This document shows, piece after piece, positions 16,662 through 24,476 of a DNA stretch of 64,000 nucleotides (the stretch's first letter is position 1; every line of letters begins with the position of its first letter). The stretch is from Streptomyces sp. S.PB5 (lineage in GTDB: Bacteria > Actinomycetota > Actinomycetes > Streptomycetales > Streptomycetaceae): positions 248,001 through 312,000 of the forward strand of contig NZ_JAQMWP010000005.1 of the NCBI RefSeq assembly GCF_030403745.1. The letters are read 5' to 3'. The notes beneath the pieces were generated by a model. That model saw nothing but the letters and a program-made list of their open reading frames with translations, was not told the origin of the DNA and made no database searches. The position numbers were made by a program, and so were the translations under genes.

Positions 16662-17419
16662 GCGCGCACTACTTCCGTGCCGCCGCGCTCGATGGCGGTG
16701 GCGTCTTCGGGGCTCAGCCCGCTGTCGGTGATCAGCAGGTCCACGTCGCTCAGGTCGCCGAAGCGGGCGAAGTGCTCCTGGCCGTGCTTGGAGGAGTCGG
16801 CGAGCAGCACCACGCGGCGCGCGGCGGCCAGGGCCGCGCGCTTCACCGCGGCCTCGGCGAGGTCAGGCGTGGTGAGGCCATGATCGGCGGAGAAGCCGTT
16901 GGCTGCCACAAAAAGGACATCGGCCCGGATTTCGCCGTACGCGCGGAGTGCCCAGGCGTCGACGGCGGCGCGCGTACGGTGCCGTACGCGCCCCCCGACG
17001 AGGTGGAGCTGGATGCCGGGGTGGTCCGCGAGGCGGGCCGCGATCGGCAGGCTGTGGGTGACGACGGTGAGGGAGGCCTCGAGCGGGATGGCGGCGGCGA
17101 GGCGCGCCACCGTCGTACCGGCGTCGAGGACGAGGGTGCCCTCGGTGGGGAGTTCCGCGAGGGCGGCCTTGGCGATGTGGTCCTTCTCGTCGGCCGCGGT
17201 GGTCTCGCGCTCGGCGAGGTCCGGTTCGAAGTCGAGGCGCCCGGCGGGGATGGCGCCGCCGTGCACCCGGCGCAGGAGGCCGGCGCGGTCGAGGGCCTTG
17301 AGGTCGCGGCGGATGGTCTCCGCGGTGACCTGGAACTCCTCGGCCAGCGACACCACGTCCACCCGGCCGCCGTCACGGGCGAGCCGGAGGATCTCCTGCT
17401 GCCGCTCCGGTGCGTACAT
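16658..17419 (-). CDS. fruR: DeoR-family regulator of the fructose operon
   Basis: The 253-residue repressor has an N-terminal DeoR winged helix (MYAPERQQEILRLARDGG, then VTAETIRRDLKALDRAGLLRRVHGGAI). Its C-terminal sugar-phosphate sensor domain includes LVLDAGTTVARLA and VVTHSLPIAARL. The ATG at 17419 follows GGAGG; an upstream GTG/ATG region at 17476 lacks a ribosome site. It heads the operon, overlapping fruK by four bases. Fructose-1-phosphate is the likely inducer, by analogy with DeoR-type fru regulators. Three TGTCCGG-like repeats just upstream are candidate operators for autoregulation. Confidence 0.92.
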   Translation of the reverse strand: MYAPERQQEILRLARDGGRVDVVSLAEEFQVTAETIRRDLKALDRAGLLRRVHGGAIPAGRLDFEPDLAERETTAADEKDHIAKAALAELPTEGTLVLDAGTTVARLAAAIPLEASLTVVTHSLPIAARLADHPGIQLHLVGGRVRHRTRAAVDAWALRAYGEIRADVLFVAANGFSADHGLTTPDLAEAAVKRAALAAARRVVLLADSSKHGQEHFARFGDLSDVDLLITDSGLSPEDATAIERGGTEVVRA

Positions 17420-17441
17420 GTCCGCTCGCCTCCGACGTGAA

Positions 17442-17472
17442 TGTCCGGCCGTTCGTCCGGACCGATGTCCGG
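17442..17472. promoter_or_regulatory. Three TGTCCGG-type direct repeats, candidate FruR operator
   Basis: TGTCCGG (17442-17448), CGTCCGG (17454-17460) and TGTCCGG (17466-17472) recur every 12 bases. They lie between the fruR start and its likely promoter. Helically phased direct repeats suit a multimeric DeoR protein. Assignment is an inference. Confidence 0.45.
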
Positions 17473-17511
17473 TCACTTCCGACTTGTGCCCGAACTTGTG
17501 GTTTCGCTGGG

Positions 17512-17540
17512 AGGCTACGCCCGGATTTCCGGAAAGTAAA
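17512..17540 (-). promoter_or_regulatory. Candidate promoter of fruRKA
   Basis: On the minus strand TTTACT (17540-17535) and TAGCCT (17517-17512) are separated by 17 bases. They resemble the housekeeping -35 and -10 boxes imperfectly. Transcription would start near 17505, upstream of the TGTCCGG repeats. Confidence 0.4.
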
Positions 17541-17642
17541 CAGGTTCGGGCCTAATCGGGCATGAACGGGCCTGCCGGAGGGGCCGGAACGGACTTCCGG
17601 CCGGTCGCGGAGCGGCCCATCGGGCCTGGTCGGGACAGACGG

Positions 17643-17683
17643 AAGGCCCGGCGCCCCGGGCGAACCCAGGTGCCGGGCCTTTC
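17643..17683. terminator. Bidirectional-looking terminator after the MFS gene
   Basis: AAGGCCCGGC (17643-17652) and GCCGGGCCTT (17672-17681) form a perfect 10-bp stem with a 19-base loop. It starts 10 bases beyond the stop codon of the MFS gene that reads into it. Confidence 0.7.
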
Positions 17684-17691
17684 CCGTGCGT

Positions 17692-19374
17692 TCAGACGAG
17701 CTCCGGCTCCTTGTCCCCCACAGAACCTCCGGAGCCCACAGAACCCTCGGAAGCCTTAGACCCCTCGGACCCCTGGGAACCCTCGGACCCCTGGGAACCC
17801 TCCGGACCCTCGGTCACCTGCGTCGCCTCGGCCCCCTCCAGATGCTGGACCGCCCGCTTCGGCAGCGCGAACATCAGCAGGAAGATCACCGCCATCACCA
17901 CCGCGACCCACTTGAGCGCGTACTGGAAGGCCGCCACGAACTCCGGGCCGATCTGCTCCGGCCGCAGCCCGTCCGCGATCTGCCCGAAGAACACCACCGA
18001 GACCAGACCGAGCCCCAGCGCGTTGCCCATCTGCTGCACGGTGTTGATCAGGCCGGACGCCGAACCGGCGTGCTCGCGCGGTACGCCCGACAGCACCATG
18101 TCGGTCAGCGGGGCAAAGATCAGCCCCATGCCGGCGCCCATCACGATCAAGGGCAGGGCCATCTGCCAGGGGGCGATGGTCATGCCGTAACGGTCGGCCT
18201 CCCAGAGGTAGAGCAGGACGCCCGCCACCATCGTCAGCGCGCCCGCCTGGAGGACCTTGCGGCCGAAGCGCGGGACCAGCTTCTGGACGGACAGCCCCGC
18301 CGCCAAGGAGACCGCGATCGAGAAGGGGACGCCGGTCAGACCCGCCCTCAGCGGGCGCCAGCCCAGGCCGACCTGCATGTACAGGGTCCAGACCAGGAAG
18401 AAGATGCCGAGGCCGATGCCGAAGACAGTCTGCACCGCGATGCCGGCCGCGAAGCTCTTCACCTTGAAGAGCGACAGTTCGACCAGCGGGGAACCGTCGC
18501 GGACCGTCTTGTGCTTCTCGTACGCCACCAGCGCCCCGAAGACCACGAGCGCGCCGGCCATCGACACATGGCCCCACAGCGGCCAGCCCAGCTCACGGCC
18601 GCGGGTCAGCGGGTAGAGCAGCATCAGCAGGCCCAGCGTCACCAGCGCGACGCCCACCAGGTCCAGGCGCAGTGCGCGCGGCGCCTTGGACTCGGTGATG
18701 TAGCGGCTGCCGAGGATCAGGCCGGCGATGCCGACCGGGAGGTTGATGAGGAAGATCGGGCGCCATTCGAGGCCGAAGAGGTTCCACTCCGTCAGGAGCG
18801 CGCCGAGCAGCGGGCCGGAGACCGCGCCCAGGCCGACGATCGCGCCGAAGAGGCCGAACACCTTGCCGCGTTCCTCCGCCGGGAACGTGGCGTGCACGAT
18901 CGACAGCACCTGCGGCACCATCAGCGAGGCCATCGCGCCCTGCAGGATCCGGGCGGCGACCAGCATCTCCGGGTTCGCGGCGAAGCCGCAGAGCGCGGAG
19001 GCGAGGGTGAAGCCGCCGATGCCGATGAGGAACAGCCGCTTGCGGCCGTGGATGTCGCCGAGCCGTCCGCCGGTGATCAGTCCGGCGGCGAAGGCGAGCG
19101 CGTAACCGGCGGTGATCCACTGGATCTGGCTGACGGTCGCGCCGGCGTCGGCCTGGATGGACGGGATCGCGATGTTGACGATCGTGACGTCGACGAGGTC
19201 CATGAATGCCGCGGTCATCACGATCGCGAGAGCGAACCAGCGGCGGCGGTCGGGCGTGACGGCCGTGACGGCCGTGGCAGCCGGGAGCTCCGCGCTTCCG
19301 GTTTCGGTTTTGCTCTTGGTTTTGCTCTTGGTTGCGATCTCGGTCTCGGTGGAGACAGCGCCTTGAGAGGTCAT
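17692..19374 (-). CDS. MFS multidrug transporter, DHA2 (14-helix) type
   Basis: The 560-residue transporter has the DHA2 signatures FMDLVDVTIVNIAIPSIQ (helix 1), GRLGDIHGRKRLFLIG (motif A) and the antiporter motif C region FGAIVGLGAVSGPLLGALL. It is likely a proton-driven drug exporter in the membrane. The N-terminus has KSKTKSKT repeats, and the C-terminal 40 residues are SEGSQGSEGS-type repeats, both low-complexity extensions outside the transporter core. It is divergent from a WYL-domain regulator 62 bases away, which is the likely controller. A hairpin terminator lies directly downstream. The substrate is unknown. Confidence 0.92.
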   Translation of the reverse strand: MTSQGAVSTETEIATKSKTKSKTETGSAELPAATAVTAVTPDRRRWFALAIVMTAAFMDLVDVTIVNIAIPSIQADAGATVSQIQWITAGYALAFAAGLITGGRLGDIHGRKRLFLIGIGGFTLASALCGFAANPEMLVAARILQGAMASLMVPQVLSIVHATFPAEERGKVFGLFGAIVGLGAVSGPLLGALLTEWNLFGLEWRPIFLINLPVGIAGLILGSRYITESKAPRALRLDLVGVALVTLGLLMLLYPLTRGRELGWPLWGHVSMAGALVVFGALVAYEKHKTVRDGSPLVELSLFKVKSFAAGIAVQTVFGIGLGIFFLVWTLYMQVGLGWRPLRAGLTGVPFSIAVSLAAGLSVQKLVPRFGRKVLQAGALTMVAGVLLYLWEADRYGMTIAPWQMALPLIVMGAGMGLIFAPLTDMVLSGVPREHAGSASGLINTVQQMGNALGLGLVSVVFFGQIADGLRPEQIGPEFVAAFQYALKWVAVVMAVIFLLMFALPKRAVQHLEGAEATQVTEGPEGSQGSEGSQGSEGSKASEGSVGSGGSVGDKEPELV

Positions 19375-19436
19375 GTTCTGAAGCTACGGCCCCATTAGGT
19401 CAGATCGTGTCCTACTTCTGCGGCATCCTCGAACTC

Positions 19437-20441
19437 ATGACGACGGACACTCCGGCCCGGCTCCTCCAACTCCTCTCCCTCCTCCAGACCCCGCGGGAAT
19501 GGCCCGGCGGTGAGCTCTCCGAGCGGCTCGGTGTCTCCCGCCGGACCGTTCGGCGGGACATCGACCGGCTGCGGGAGCTGGGGTATCCCGTACAGGCAAC
19601 GAAGGGGGCCGACGGGGGTTATCGGCTCGTCGCGGGCAAGGCGATGCCGCCGCTCGTCCTCGACGACGAGGAGGCCGTCGCCATCGCGGTCGGACTGCGG
19701 GCGGGGGCCGGGCACGCGGTCGAAGGGGTCGAAGAGGCGTCGGTGCGGGCGCTGGCGAAGCTGGAGCAGGTGCTGCCGTCTCGGCTACGGCACCGGGTGT
19801 CGACCCTGCAGGCCGCCACCACGCCTCTCACCAGTGGGGACGGGGCGAGCATCGCGCCGGAGACGCTGACCGTGATGGCGTCCACCGTCGCCGGGCGGGA
19901 GCGGCTGCGGTTCGCCTATCGGGCGCGGGACGGGGCGGACTCGCGGCGGGTGGTCGAGCCGTACCGGCTGGTGTCCACCGGACGGCGGTGGTACCTCGTC
20001 GCGTACGACCTCGATCGCGCCGACTGGCGGACGTTCCGGGTGGACCGGGTGAGCGAGCCGTTCGCGACCGGGGCGCGGTTCGCTCCGCGGGAGTTGCCGA
20101 CCGGGAGTGCGGCGGAGTATCTGCGGCAGTCGATGTATCGGCGGCAGGAGTCGACGTACGAGATGGACGTGGTCTTCGAGGCGCCGGCCGAGTTCGTTGC
20201 GGCTCGGGTGCCGGGGTGGGTGGGGGTGCCGGAGGAGTTGGGGAGTGGGCGGTGTCGGTTGCGGGCGACCGTGGGGGACGCGGTGGAGTGGATGGCGGTG
20301 CGGCTGGCGATGGTGGGTTGCGAGTTCACGGTGCGGGGGCCGGAGGAACTGGTGGGGTGTGTACGGGAGTTGGGTGGGCGGTTGAATCGGGCGGGGGGTG
20401 GGCGAGGGGGTACGGGGCTGGATCGAGGTTGCTTGAGCTGA
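19437..20441 (+). CDS. WYL-domain (YafY-type) transcriptional regulator
   Basis: The 334-residue protein has an N-terminal winged helix (LLSLLQTPREWPGGELSERL, SRRTVRRDIDRLRELGYPV) and the ATKGADGGYRL wing. A WYL domain follows near residues 150-235, containing RRVVEPYRLVSTGRRWYLVAY. A WCX C-terminal extension completes it. WYL regulators sense ligands such as nucleic acids or small molecules. The ATG at 19437 gives the canonical start MTTDTPARLLQLLSLLQ; the frame is open further upstream but unconvincing. Divergence from the MFS gene suggests it controls that transporter. The last 20 residues are Gly/Arg-rich and run into a GAGCT repeat. Confidence 0.9.
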   Translation: MTTDTPARLLQLLSLLQTPREWPGGELSERLGVSRRTVRRDIDRLRELGYPVQATKGADGGYRLVAGKAMPPLVLDDEEAVAIAVGLRAGAGHAVEGVEEASVRALAKLEQVLPSRLRHRVSTLQAATTPLTSGDGASIAPETLTVMASTVAGRERLRFAYRARDGADSRRVVEPYRLVSTGRRWYLVAYDLDRADWRTFRVDRVSEPFATGARFAPRELPTGSAAEYLRQSMYRRQESTYEMDVVFEAPAEFVAARVPGWVGVPEELGSGRCRLRATVGDAVEWMAVRLAMVGCEFTVRGPEELVGCVRELGGRLNRAGGGRGGTGLDRGCLS

Positions 20442-20457
20442 GCTGAGCTGAACTGAG
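20431..20457. repeat. GAGCT pentamer repeat overlapping a stop codon
   Basis: The stretch contains TGAGC four times in near-tandem (TTGAGCTGAGCTGAGCTGAACTGAGC region), and the stop codon of the WYL gene (20439-20441) lies within it. Slippage here would change the C-terminus of that protein. Confidence 0.55.
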
Positions 20458-20964
20458 CCGGGCTGGGCTTGGTTGGGTGAGCTGACGTCCGGAGTTGGGT
20501 TGGCTGAGCCGGGTTTGGGGGTTGGCCGGGGTGGGGGTTGCTGCGCGGTGGGTGACGCTCGCCCGCGCTGGCGGGGCGCCTCCCCCGGAGGGGGGCCCCA
20601 GCGCCCACCCGTGCCGCCCCTAGCGGCACGCCTGCCCGCAGGCTGGGAAGCGGGCGGGGTAGGGGGTGCCACGGCAGGAACGCCCCGCAGGCCGGGCAGA
20701 GGGCATGGGGCAGGTGCCGTCGCACAAACCACCCACAGGCCAGGCAGGAGTCAGGGTGCCGCCACACAAACACCCACAGGCCGGGCGGGGGGCCGCCGCA
20801 CAAGTGCCCGCGCTGGGTGGGGATGAGGCGGGGGGTGAGGTGGGAATGCCGTCATACGGCTCCCCGCAGGGCGGCTGGAAGATGAGCTGCCGTCGCACGA
20901 CCGCCCGCAGGGCATAGGTGGGGCGGTTGCCCCCCCCCAGCACAGGTCGGCGTCGACGTCGGCC
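20442..20964. repeat. Repeat-rich intergenic region
   Basis: No gene is supported in this 523-base gap. It contains a palindromic element (20565-20605), a perfect hairpin GTGCCGC/GCGGCAC (20611-20629), and five or more degenerate copies of a unit. The unit resembles TGCCGTCGCACAAACC followed by CCCACAGGCC, and the copies lie at roughly 20716, 20758, 20791, 20848 and 20891. A run of nine C occurs near 20930. Confidence 0.65.
20565..20605. repeat. Dispersed palindromic element, copy 1
   Basis: The unit begins GCGCTGGCGGGGCGCCTCCC and ends GGGGCCCCAGCGC around a CCTCCCCC/GGGGGG core. A closely similar copy is at 54749-54789. Such elements recur between Streptomyces genes. Confidence 0.6.
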
Positions 20965-21762
20965 TCAGCCGGCCTTCTCCCAGGGATACGCGTCCGTCGC
21001 CCCCAGATTCCGCAACGCCAGGCTCGCCGGTCCCGTCTCCTCGGTCGCCCGTGCGTCTCCCGCGACCCAGGCCTCGACGGCCGTTCGTACGGCTGCGCTT
21101 GCCACCGCCGCCGCGAATCGGAGTTCCGGTGACAAGGGGGCAACGTTGTCAGTTTCCTGTCTGCCACGCTCGCCCGGTTCGCCCAGTTCCCCTAGCTCCC
21201 CCAGCGCCCCCGGTTCCTCCAACTCCTCCCGCTCCCCCAACTCCCCGCCGCCGGAAGGCGATACGTCGGCCTCCACCCGAGTCCTCGCCACCCTCTCCCC
21301 CAGCACCCCCGCCAACGTCCGCTCCGTCCCCAGACACACCTCGGCCCAGACCTTCCGCAGCGCCGGGCTGCTCTCCGCCAGCCGGATCAACGTGCGGACC
21401 CATTCCCAGGACGCCGCCGAGACCCCCGCACCCGGCGTCAGAGTCCGGCGTACCGCGTGTTCCAGGGCCTCGCGGACCGAGAGTTCCGCCGGGGCGTGCC
21501 GTACGGCCTCCACCCAGCGCTCGGCGCCCGCCGCGTACAGCGGTGCCACCGCCTCCTCCTTTGTCGCGAAGTAGCGGTAGAACGTGCGCGGGGCGATGCC
21601 CGCCGCCTGGGCGATGTCCTCGGCGCGGGTGGCACGCAGGCCGTGTTTCACGAAGAGTCCTGCTGCCGCTCGGGCGATCGCCATCCTCGTCTCGGCCTTG
21701 CGTCGCTCGGTCAGGGAGGCGGGCGCGGAGGGCGAGGGCTGGGCGGGGGTGGGGCTGCTCAC
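20965..21762 (-). CDS. TetR-family regulator with acidic repeat insertion
   Basis: The 265-residue regulator has the TetR DNA-binding domain at about 22-68 (MAIARAAAGLFVKHGLRATR, DIAQAAGIAPRTFYRYFATKEE). The C-terminal ligand domain is interrupted at residues 171-203 by a low-complexity Gly/Glu/Leu stretch (GGGELGEREELEEPGALGEL and on). The DNA there is pyrimidine-rich with a loose 6-9 bp period, so the insert probably arose by repeat expansion. The GTG at 21762 gives the start. By position next to hrdD it may be the counterpart of S. coelicolor SCO3201, whose overexpression affects development; that equivalence is from memory and unverified. Targets are unknown. Confidence 0.88.
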   Translation of the reverse strand: MSSPTPAQPSPSAPASLTERRKAETRMAIARAAAGLFVKHGLRATRAEDIAQAAGIAPRTFYRYFATKEEAVAPLYAAGAERWVEAVRHAPAELSVREALEHAVRRTLTPGAGVSAASWEWVRTLIRLAESSPALRKVWAEVCLGTERTLAGVLGERVARTRVEADVSPSGGGELGEREELEEPGALGELGELGEPGERGRQETDNVAPLSPELRFAAAVASAAVRTAVEAWVAGDARATEETGPASLALRNLGATDAYPWEKAG

Positions 21763-22519
21763 ATCGGCAGGCTATGCCCATGTGACACAATCTGCCATCC
21801 GGCGGGCCTCCCCGGGGTTCAGGTACGGGGAAGCCCGCCGTCCAGCATGTCTCGGCGTGGATGTACGCGGATGTAGGCGGATCTGACGCGGATCGGACGG
21901 GCTCTGATACCGAGTGCCCCCGAACCAGGCGGCCGTGAGACGGACCCGCTCCGCGAAGCGAACACGCCGCAGAACCGCCGACTCAGGCGTCCCTCTCTCC
22001 CGATGCGGACCCGCCGGGATGCGGACGTGCCCCGAAGCAGACGCACCCCCGACCGGGCGCCCCGGGCGCGGACCTACCCCGCCCCCAACCCACCCACGCC
22101 CACGCTCACACCCCACGCTCACACCCATGCCAACGCCCGCCCCCACACCCGCACCCCTCCCCCTCCCCTCCCCTCCCCTCCCCGGAAACGAGCAGAGCCG
22201 GACCTCGGCACCCGGGGGGAAGGGCGCCGAAGTCCGGCTCGCGGGGAGTCCCGGCGCCGGGGGGGGGATTGCGTCGGGACTTGGCTCAGGGGCCCGGTTC
22301 TTCGTCCGGAACCCGATCTCTCGAACACCTCGAACTCTTGGGCCCTGAAGTCTTGTTCCCGGGGCCCAGCCTGTTGAAGCGGTCATTCACCGCCATGTTT
22401 GCGCCGCTTTCACGACCCGGCGCACGCGGGCACACGCACGCCCCTCAACCCTCAAGACGAGCCCTCAGGACGAGCCCTCAGGACCCGCCCTCGGGACCAA
22501 GGCCGGCGCCCGACCCGGC
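21763..22519. other. Long intergenic region before hrdD's 3' end
   Basis: This gap of about 757 bases is without a credible gene. It holds a CTCCC pentamer run (about 22158-22185), a strong hairpin (22196-22239) and a run of nine G (about 22259-22267). Frames through it are Arg/Pro/Gly shadows. Confidence 0.5.
22196..22239. terminator. Long hairpin, probable terminator
   Basis: AGCCGGACCTCGGC (22196-22209) pairs with GCCGAAGTCCGGCT (22226-22239) over 14 positions with one mismatch. On the minus strand it is followed by a GTTTCC tract, consistent with termination of hrdD transcripts. Confidence 0.6.
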
Positions 22520-23515
22520 CTACGCCGCCGCGTCGAACCCGGTGTCCCGGGCCAGCTTCTTCAGCTCCAGCAGCGCATGCTTCTCGATCTGCCGGATTCG
22601 CTCGCGGGTGAGGCCGTGCTCCTTGCCGACCTCGGTCAGGGTGCGTTCGCGGCCGTCCTCGATGCCGTAGCGCATCTTGATGATGGAGGCCGTGCGCTGG
22701 TCGAGGCGGCCGATCAGGTCGTCCAGTTCCTCGCTGCGCAGCAGGGTCAGCACCGACTGCTCCGGCGACACCGCCGACGTGTCCTCCAGGAGGTCGCCGA
22801 ACTGGGTCTCGCCCTCGTCGTCGACCGACATGTTCAGGGAGACCGGGTCGCGGGCCCAGTCCAGGACGTCCGTCACACGGTCCGCGTTGGAGCCGAGCTC
22901 GGCGGCGATCTCCGCGGGCTCGGGGTCGCGGCCGTGCTCGCGGTTGAACTCGCGCTGGACGCGGCGGATGCGGCCGAGCTCCTCGACGAGGTGGACGGGG
23001 AGGCGGATGGTGCGGGACTGGTCGGCTATCGAGCGGGTGATGGCCTGGCGGATCCACCAGGTCGCGTACGTCGAGAACTTGAAGCCCTTGCGGTAGTCGA
23101 ACTTCTCCACCGCGCGGACCAGTCCGGCGTTGCCCTCCTGGATCAGGTCGAGGAGCGGCAGACCGGCCCTCGGGTAGCGGCGAGCCACGGCGACGACCAG
23201 GCGGAGGTTGGAGCGGATGAAGATGTCCTTCGCCCGCTCGGCCTCGGCGACCAGCGCCTCCAGCTCTTCGCGGGTGGCGTCCGCCCTGGACTCCTCGTAT
23301 CCGTCGAGGATCTGCCTCGCGAACACACCCGCCTCGATGATCTGTGACAGCTCGACCTCCTTGGCGGCGTCGAGCAGCGGTGTACGCGCGATCTCGTCGA
23401 GGTACATGCCGACCAGGTCGCGATCGGCGATCTCGCCGCCATGGGCGCGAACACTGCCTGCCGCGGCAGTCCCGCCCTTGGCGGACTGACGACGGGCGAC
23501 GGCACGGGTTGCCAT
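22520..23515 (-). CDS. hrdD: Principal-like sigma factor HrdD (group 2 sigma-70)
   Basis: The 331-residue sigma factor directs RNA polymerase to housekeeping-like promoters. Region 1.2 (DLVGMYLDEIARTPLL), region 2 (NLRLVVAVARRYPRAGLPLL, EKFDYRKGFKFSTYATWWIR) and region 4.2 (TLTEVGKEHGLTRERIRQIE) are complete. It matches what I remember of S. coelicolor HrdD almost throughout, including the N-terminus MATRAVARRQSA and C-terminus ARDTGFDAAA. It is much shorter than HrdB because region 1.1 is absent. The ATG at 23515 follows AAGGGAG. A sigma-R type promoter about 95 bases upstream explains likely induction by thiol stress. HrdD is dispensable in S. coelicolor. Confidence 0.95.
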   Translation of the reverse strand: MATRAVARRQSAKGGTAAAGSVRAHGGEIADRDLVGMYLDEIARTPLLDAAKEVELSQIIEAGVFARQILDGYEESRADATREELEALVAEAERAKDIFIRSNLRLVVAVARRYPRAGLPLLDLIQEGNAGLVRAVEKFDYRKGFKFSTYATWWIRQAITRSIADQSRTIRLPVHLVEELGRIRRVQREFNREHGRDPEPAEIAAELGSNADRVTDVLDWARDPVSLNMSVDDEGETQFGDLLEDTSAVSPEQSVLTLLRSEELDDLIGRLDQRTASIIKMRYGIEDGRERTLTEVGKEHGLTRERIRQIEKHALLELKKLARDTGFDAAA

Positions 23516-23610
23516 GCGTGCTCCCTTGCGATGGTGGGCTGGCGGGTGGTCCTGTCGGAGCCTGGCACCGTCTTGGCACTGTCCTCGGGTGCCCTGCTTC
23601 CGATGGAAAC

Positions 23611-23637
23611 AACGACTGGAATCAGGACAGAATTCCC
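23611..23637 (-). promoter_or_regulatory. Sigma-R type promoter of hrdD
   Basis: On the minus strand GGGAAT (23637-23632) is followed by 18 bases and GTT (23613-23611), a perfect sigma-R consensus. S. coelicolor hrdD is a reported sigma-R target, which supports the call. The leader would be about 90 bases. Confidence 0.8.
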
Positions 23638-23697
23638 AACCCGCACCACTATTTTTCTGATCATGCAGTACCCTGTGCGGCCACACGGGGAGGTCGG

Positions 23698-24216
23698 ATG
23701 ACGACGGAACGTACTGAGGTGCAGGTCAGGCCGGGAGTCGAGGCTGACCTCAGGGCCCTCACCGACATCTACAACCACTACGTGCGTGAGACGCCGATCA
23801 CCTTCGACACGGCCGTCTTCACCCCGGAAGAGCGCCGCCCTTGGCTGCTCTCCCACCCTGTAGACGGTCCGCATCTCCTAAAAGTTGCCGCGGATGCGGA
23901 CTCACAAGAAATTCTCGGTTACGCCACATCCAGCGCGTTCCGCCCGAAGGCCGCCTACGCGACCTCCGTCGAGGTGACGATCTATCTCGCTCCGCACGCG
24001 GGCGGCCGCGGGATCGGCACGCTGCTCTACAAGGCCCTGTTCGAGGATCTGGCGGGCCAGGACGTCCATCGCGCCTACGCGGGCATCGCCCAGCCCAACG
24101 AGGCCTCCGTGCGGCTGCACGAGCGTTTCGGCTTCCGGCACGTCGGCACGTACCGGGAGGTCGGCCGGAAGTTCGGCCGTTACTGGGACGTGGCCTGGTA
24201 CGAGAAGGACCTCTAG
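23698..24216 (+). CDS. GNAT acetyltransferase, phosphinothricin-acetyltransferase-like
   Basis: The 172-residue enzyme uses acetyl-CoA to acetylate an amine. The VEVTIYLAPHAGGRGIGTLL stretch holds the acetyl-CoA binding motif Q/RxxGxG/A. The C-terminal LHERFGFRHVGTYREVGRKF and YWDVAWYEKDL match the PAT/Bar and methionine-sulfoximine acetyltransferase group. The ATG at 23698 follows GGGGAGG. It is divergent from hrdD across 182 bases. The substrate could be phosphinothricin, methionine sulfoximine or a related amino acid, giving self-protection, but sequence alone cannot decide. Length is near the 183 residues of Bar. Confidence 0.88.
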   Translation: MTTERTEVQVRPGVEADLRALTDIYNHYVRETPITFDTAVFTPEERRPWLLSHPVDGPHLLKVAADADSQEILGYATSSAFRPKAAYATSVEVTIYLAPHAGGRGIGTLLYKALFEDLAGQDVHRAYAGIAQPNEASVRLHERFGFRHVGTYREVGRKFGRYWDVAWYEKDL

Positions 24217-24394
24217 CCCAGCCCACCGCTCCTCGGCCGGCTCAGCCGACGGCTCCTCGACCAGCCCAACCGACCACATCTCGGCGCGTCTCGGCACTCC
24301 GGCCGACCGAGCCTCAACCAGCCCAGCCCAGCCGACCGCACCTCACCCCGCTCCGCCAGACCCGGCCGAAGCGAACCCCGGCAACCCGGCAACC

Positions 24395-24470
24395 TCAGCC
24401 GAGCCGCCCTGGCCGAACCGCCCTGGCCGAACCGCCCTCGGCGAACCACCCTCGCCGAACTGCCCTCACC
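24395..24470. repeat. Degenerate 13-14-bp repeat between convergent genes
   Basis: The unit GCCGAACCGCCCTG occurs about five times with drift (GCCGAGCC, GCCGAACC, GCGAACCA, GCCGAACT variants). The whole 260-base gap between the acetyltransferase and the dioxygenase is made of related C/G/A-rich words and carries no gene. Confidence 0.6.
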
Positions 24471-24476
24471 CCACCC

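Noticed and set aside
21772..22386. 204-codon minus-strand frame in the gap before hrdD
   Set aside because: Pro/Gly/Arg-rich, no motif, no ribosome site, and it covers a strong hairpin and homopolymer runs.
24217..24476. Small gene between the acetyltransferase and dioxygenase
   Set aside because: All frames are Pro/Arg/Ala low-complexity produced by a degenerate 13-14-bp repeat.
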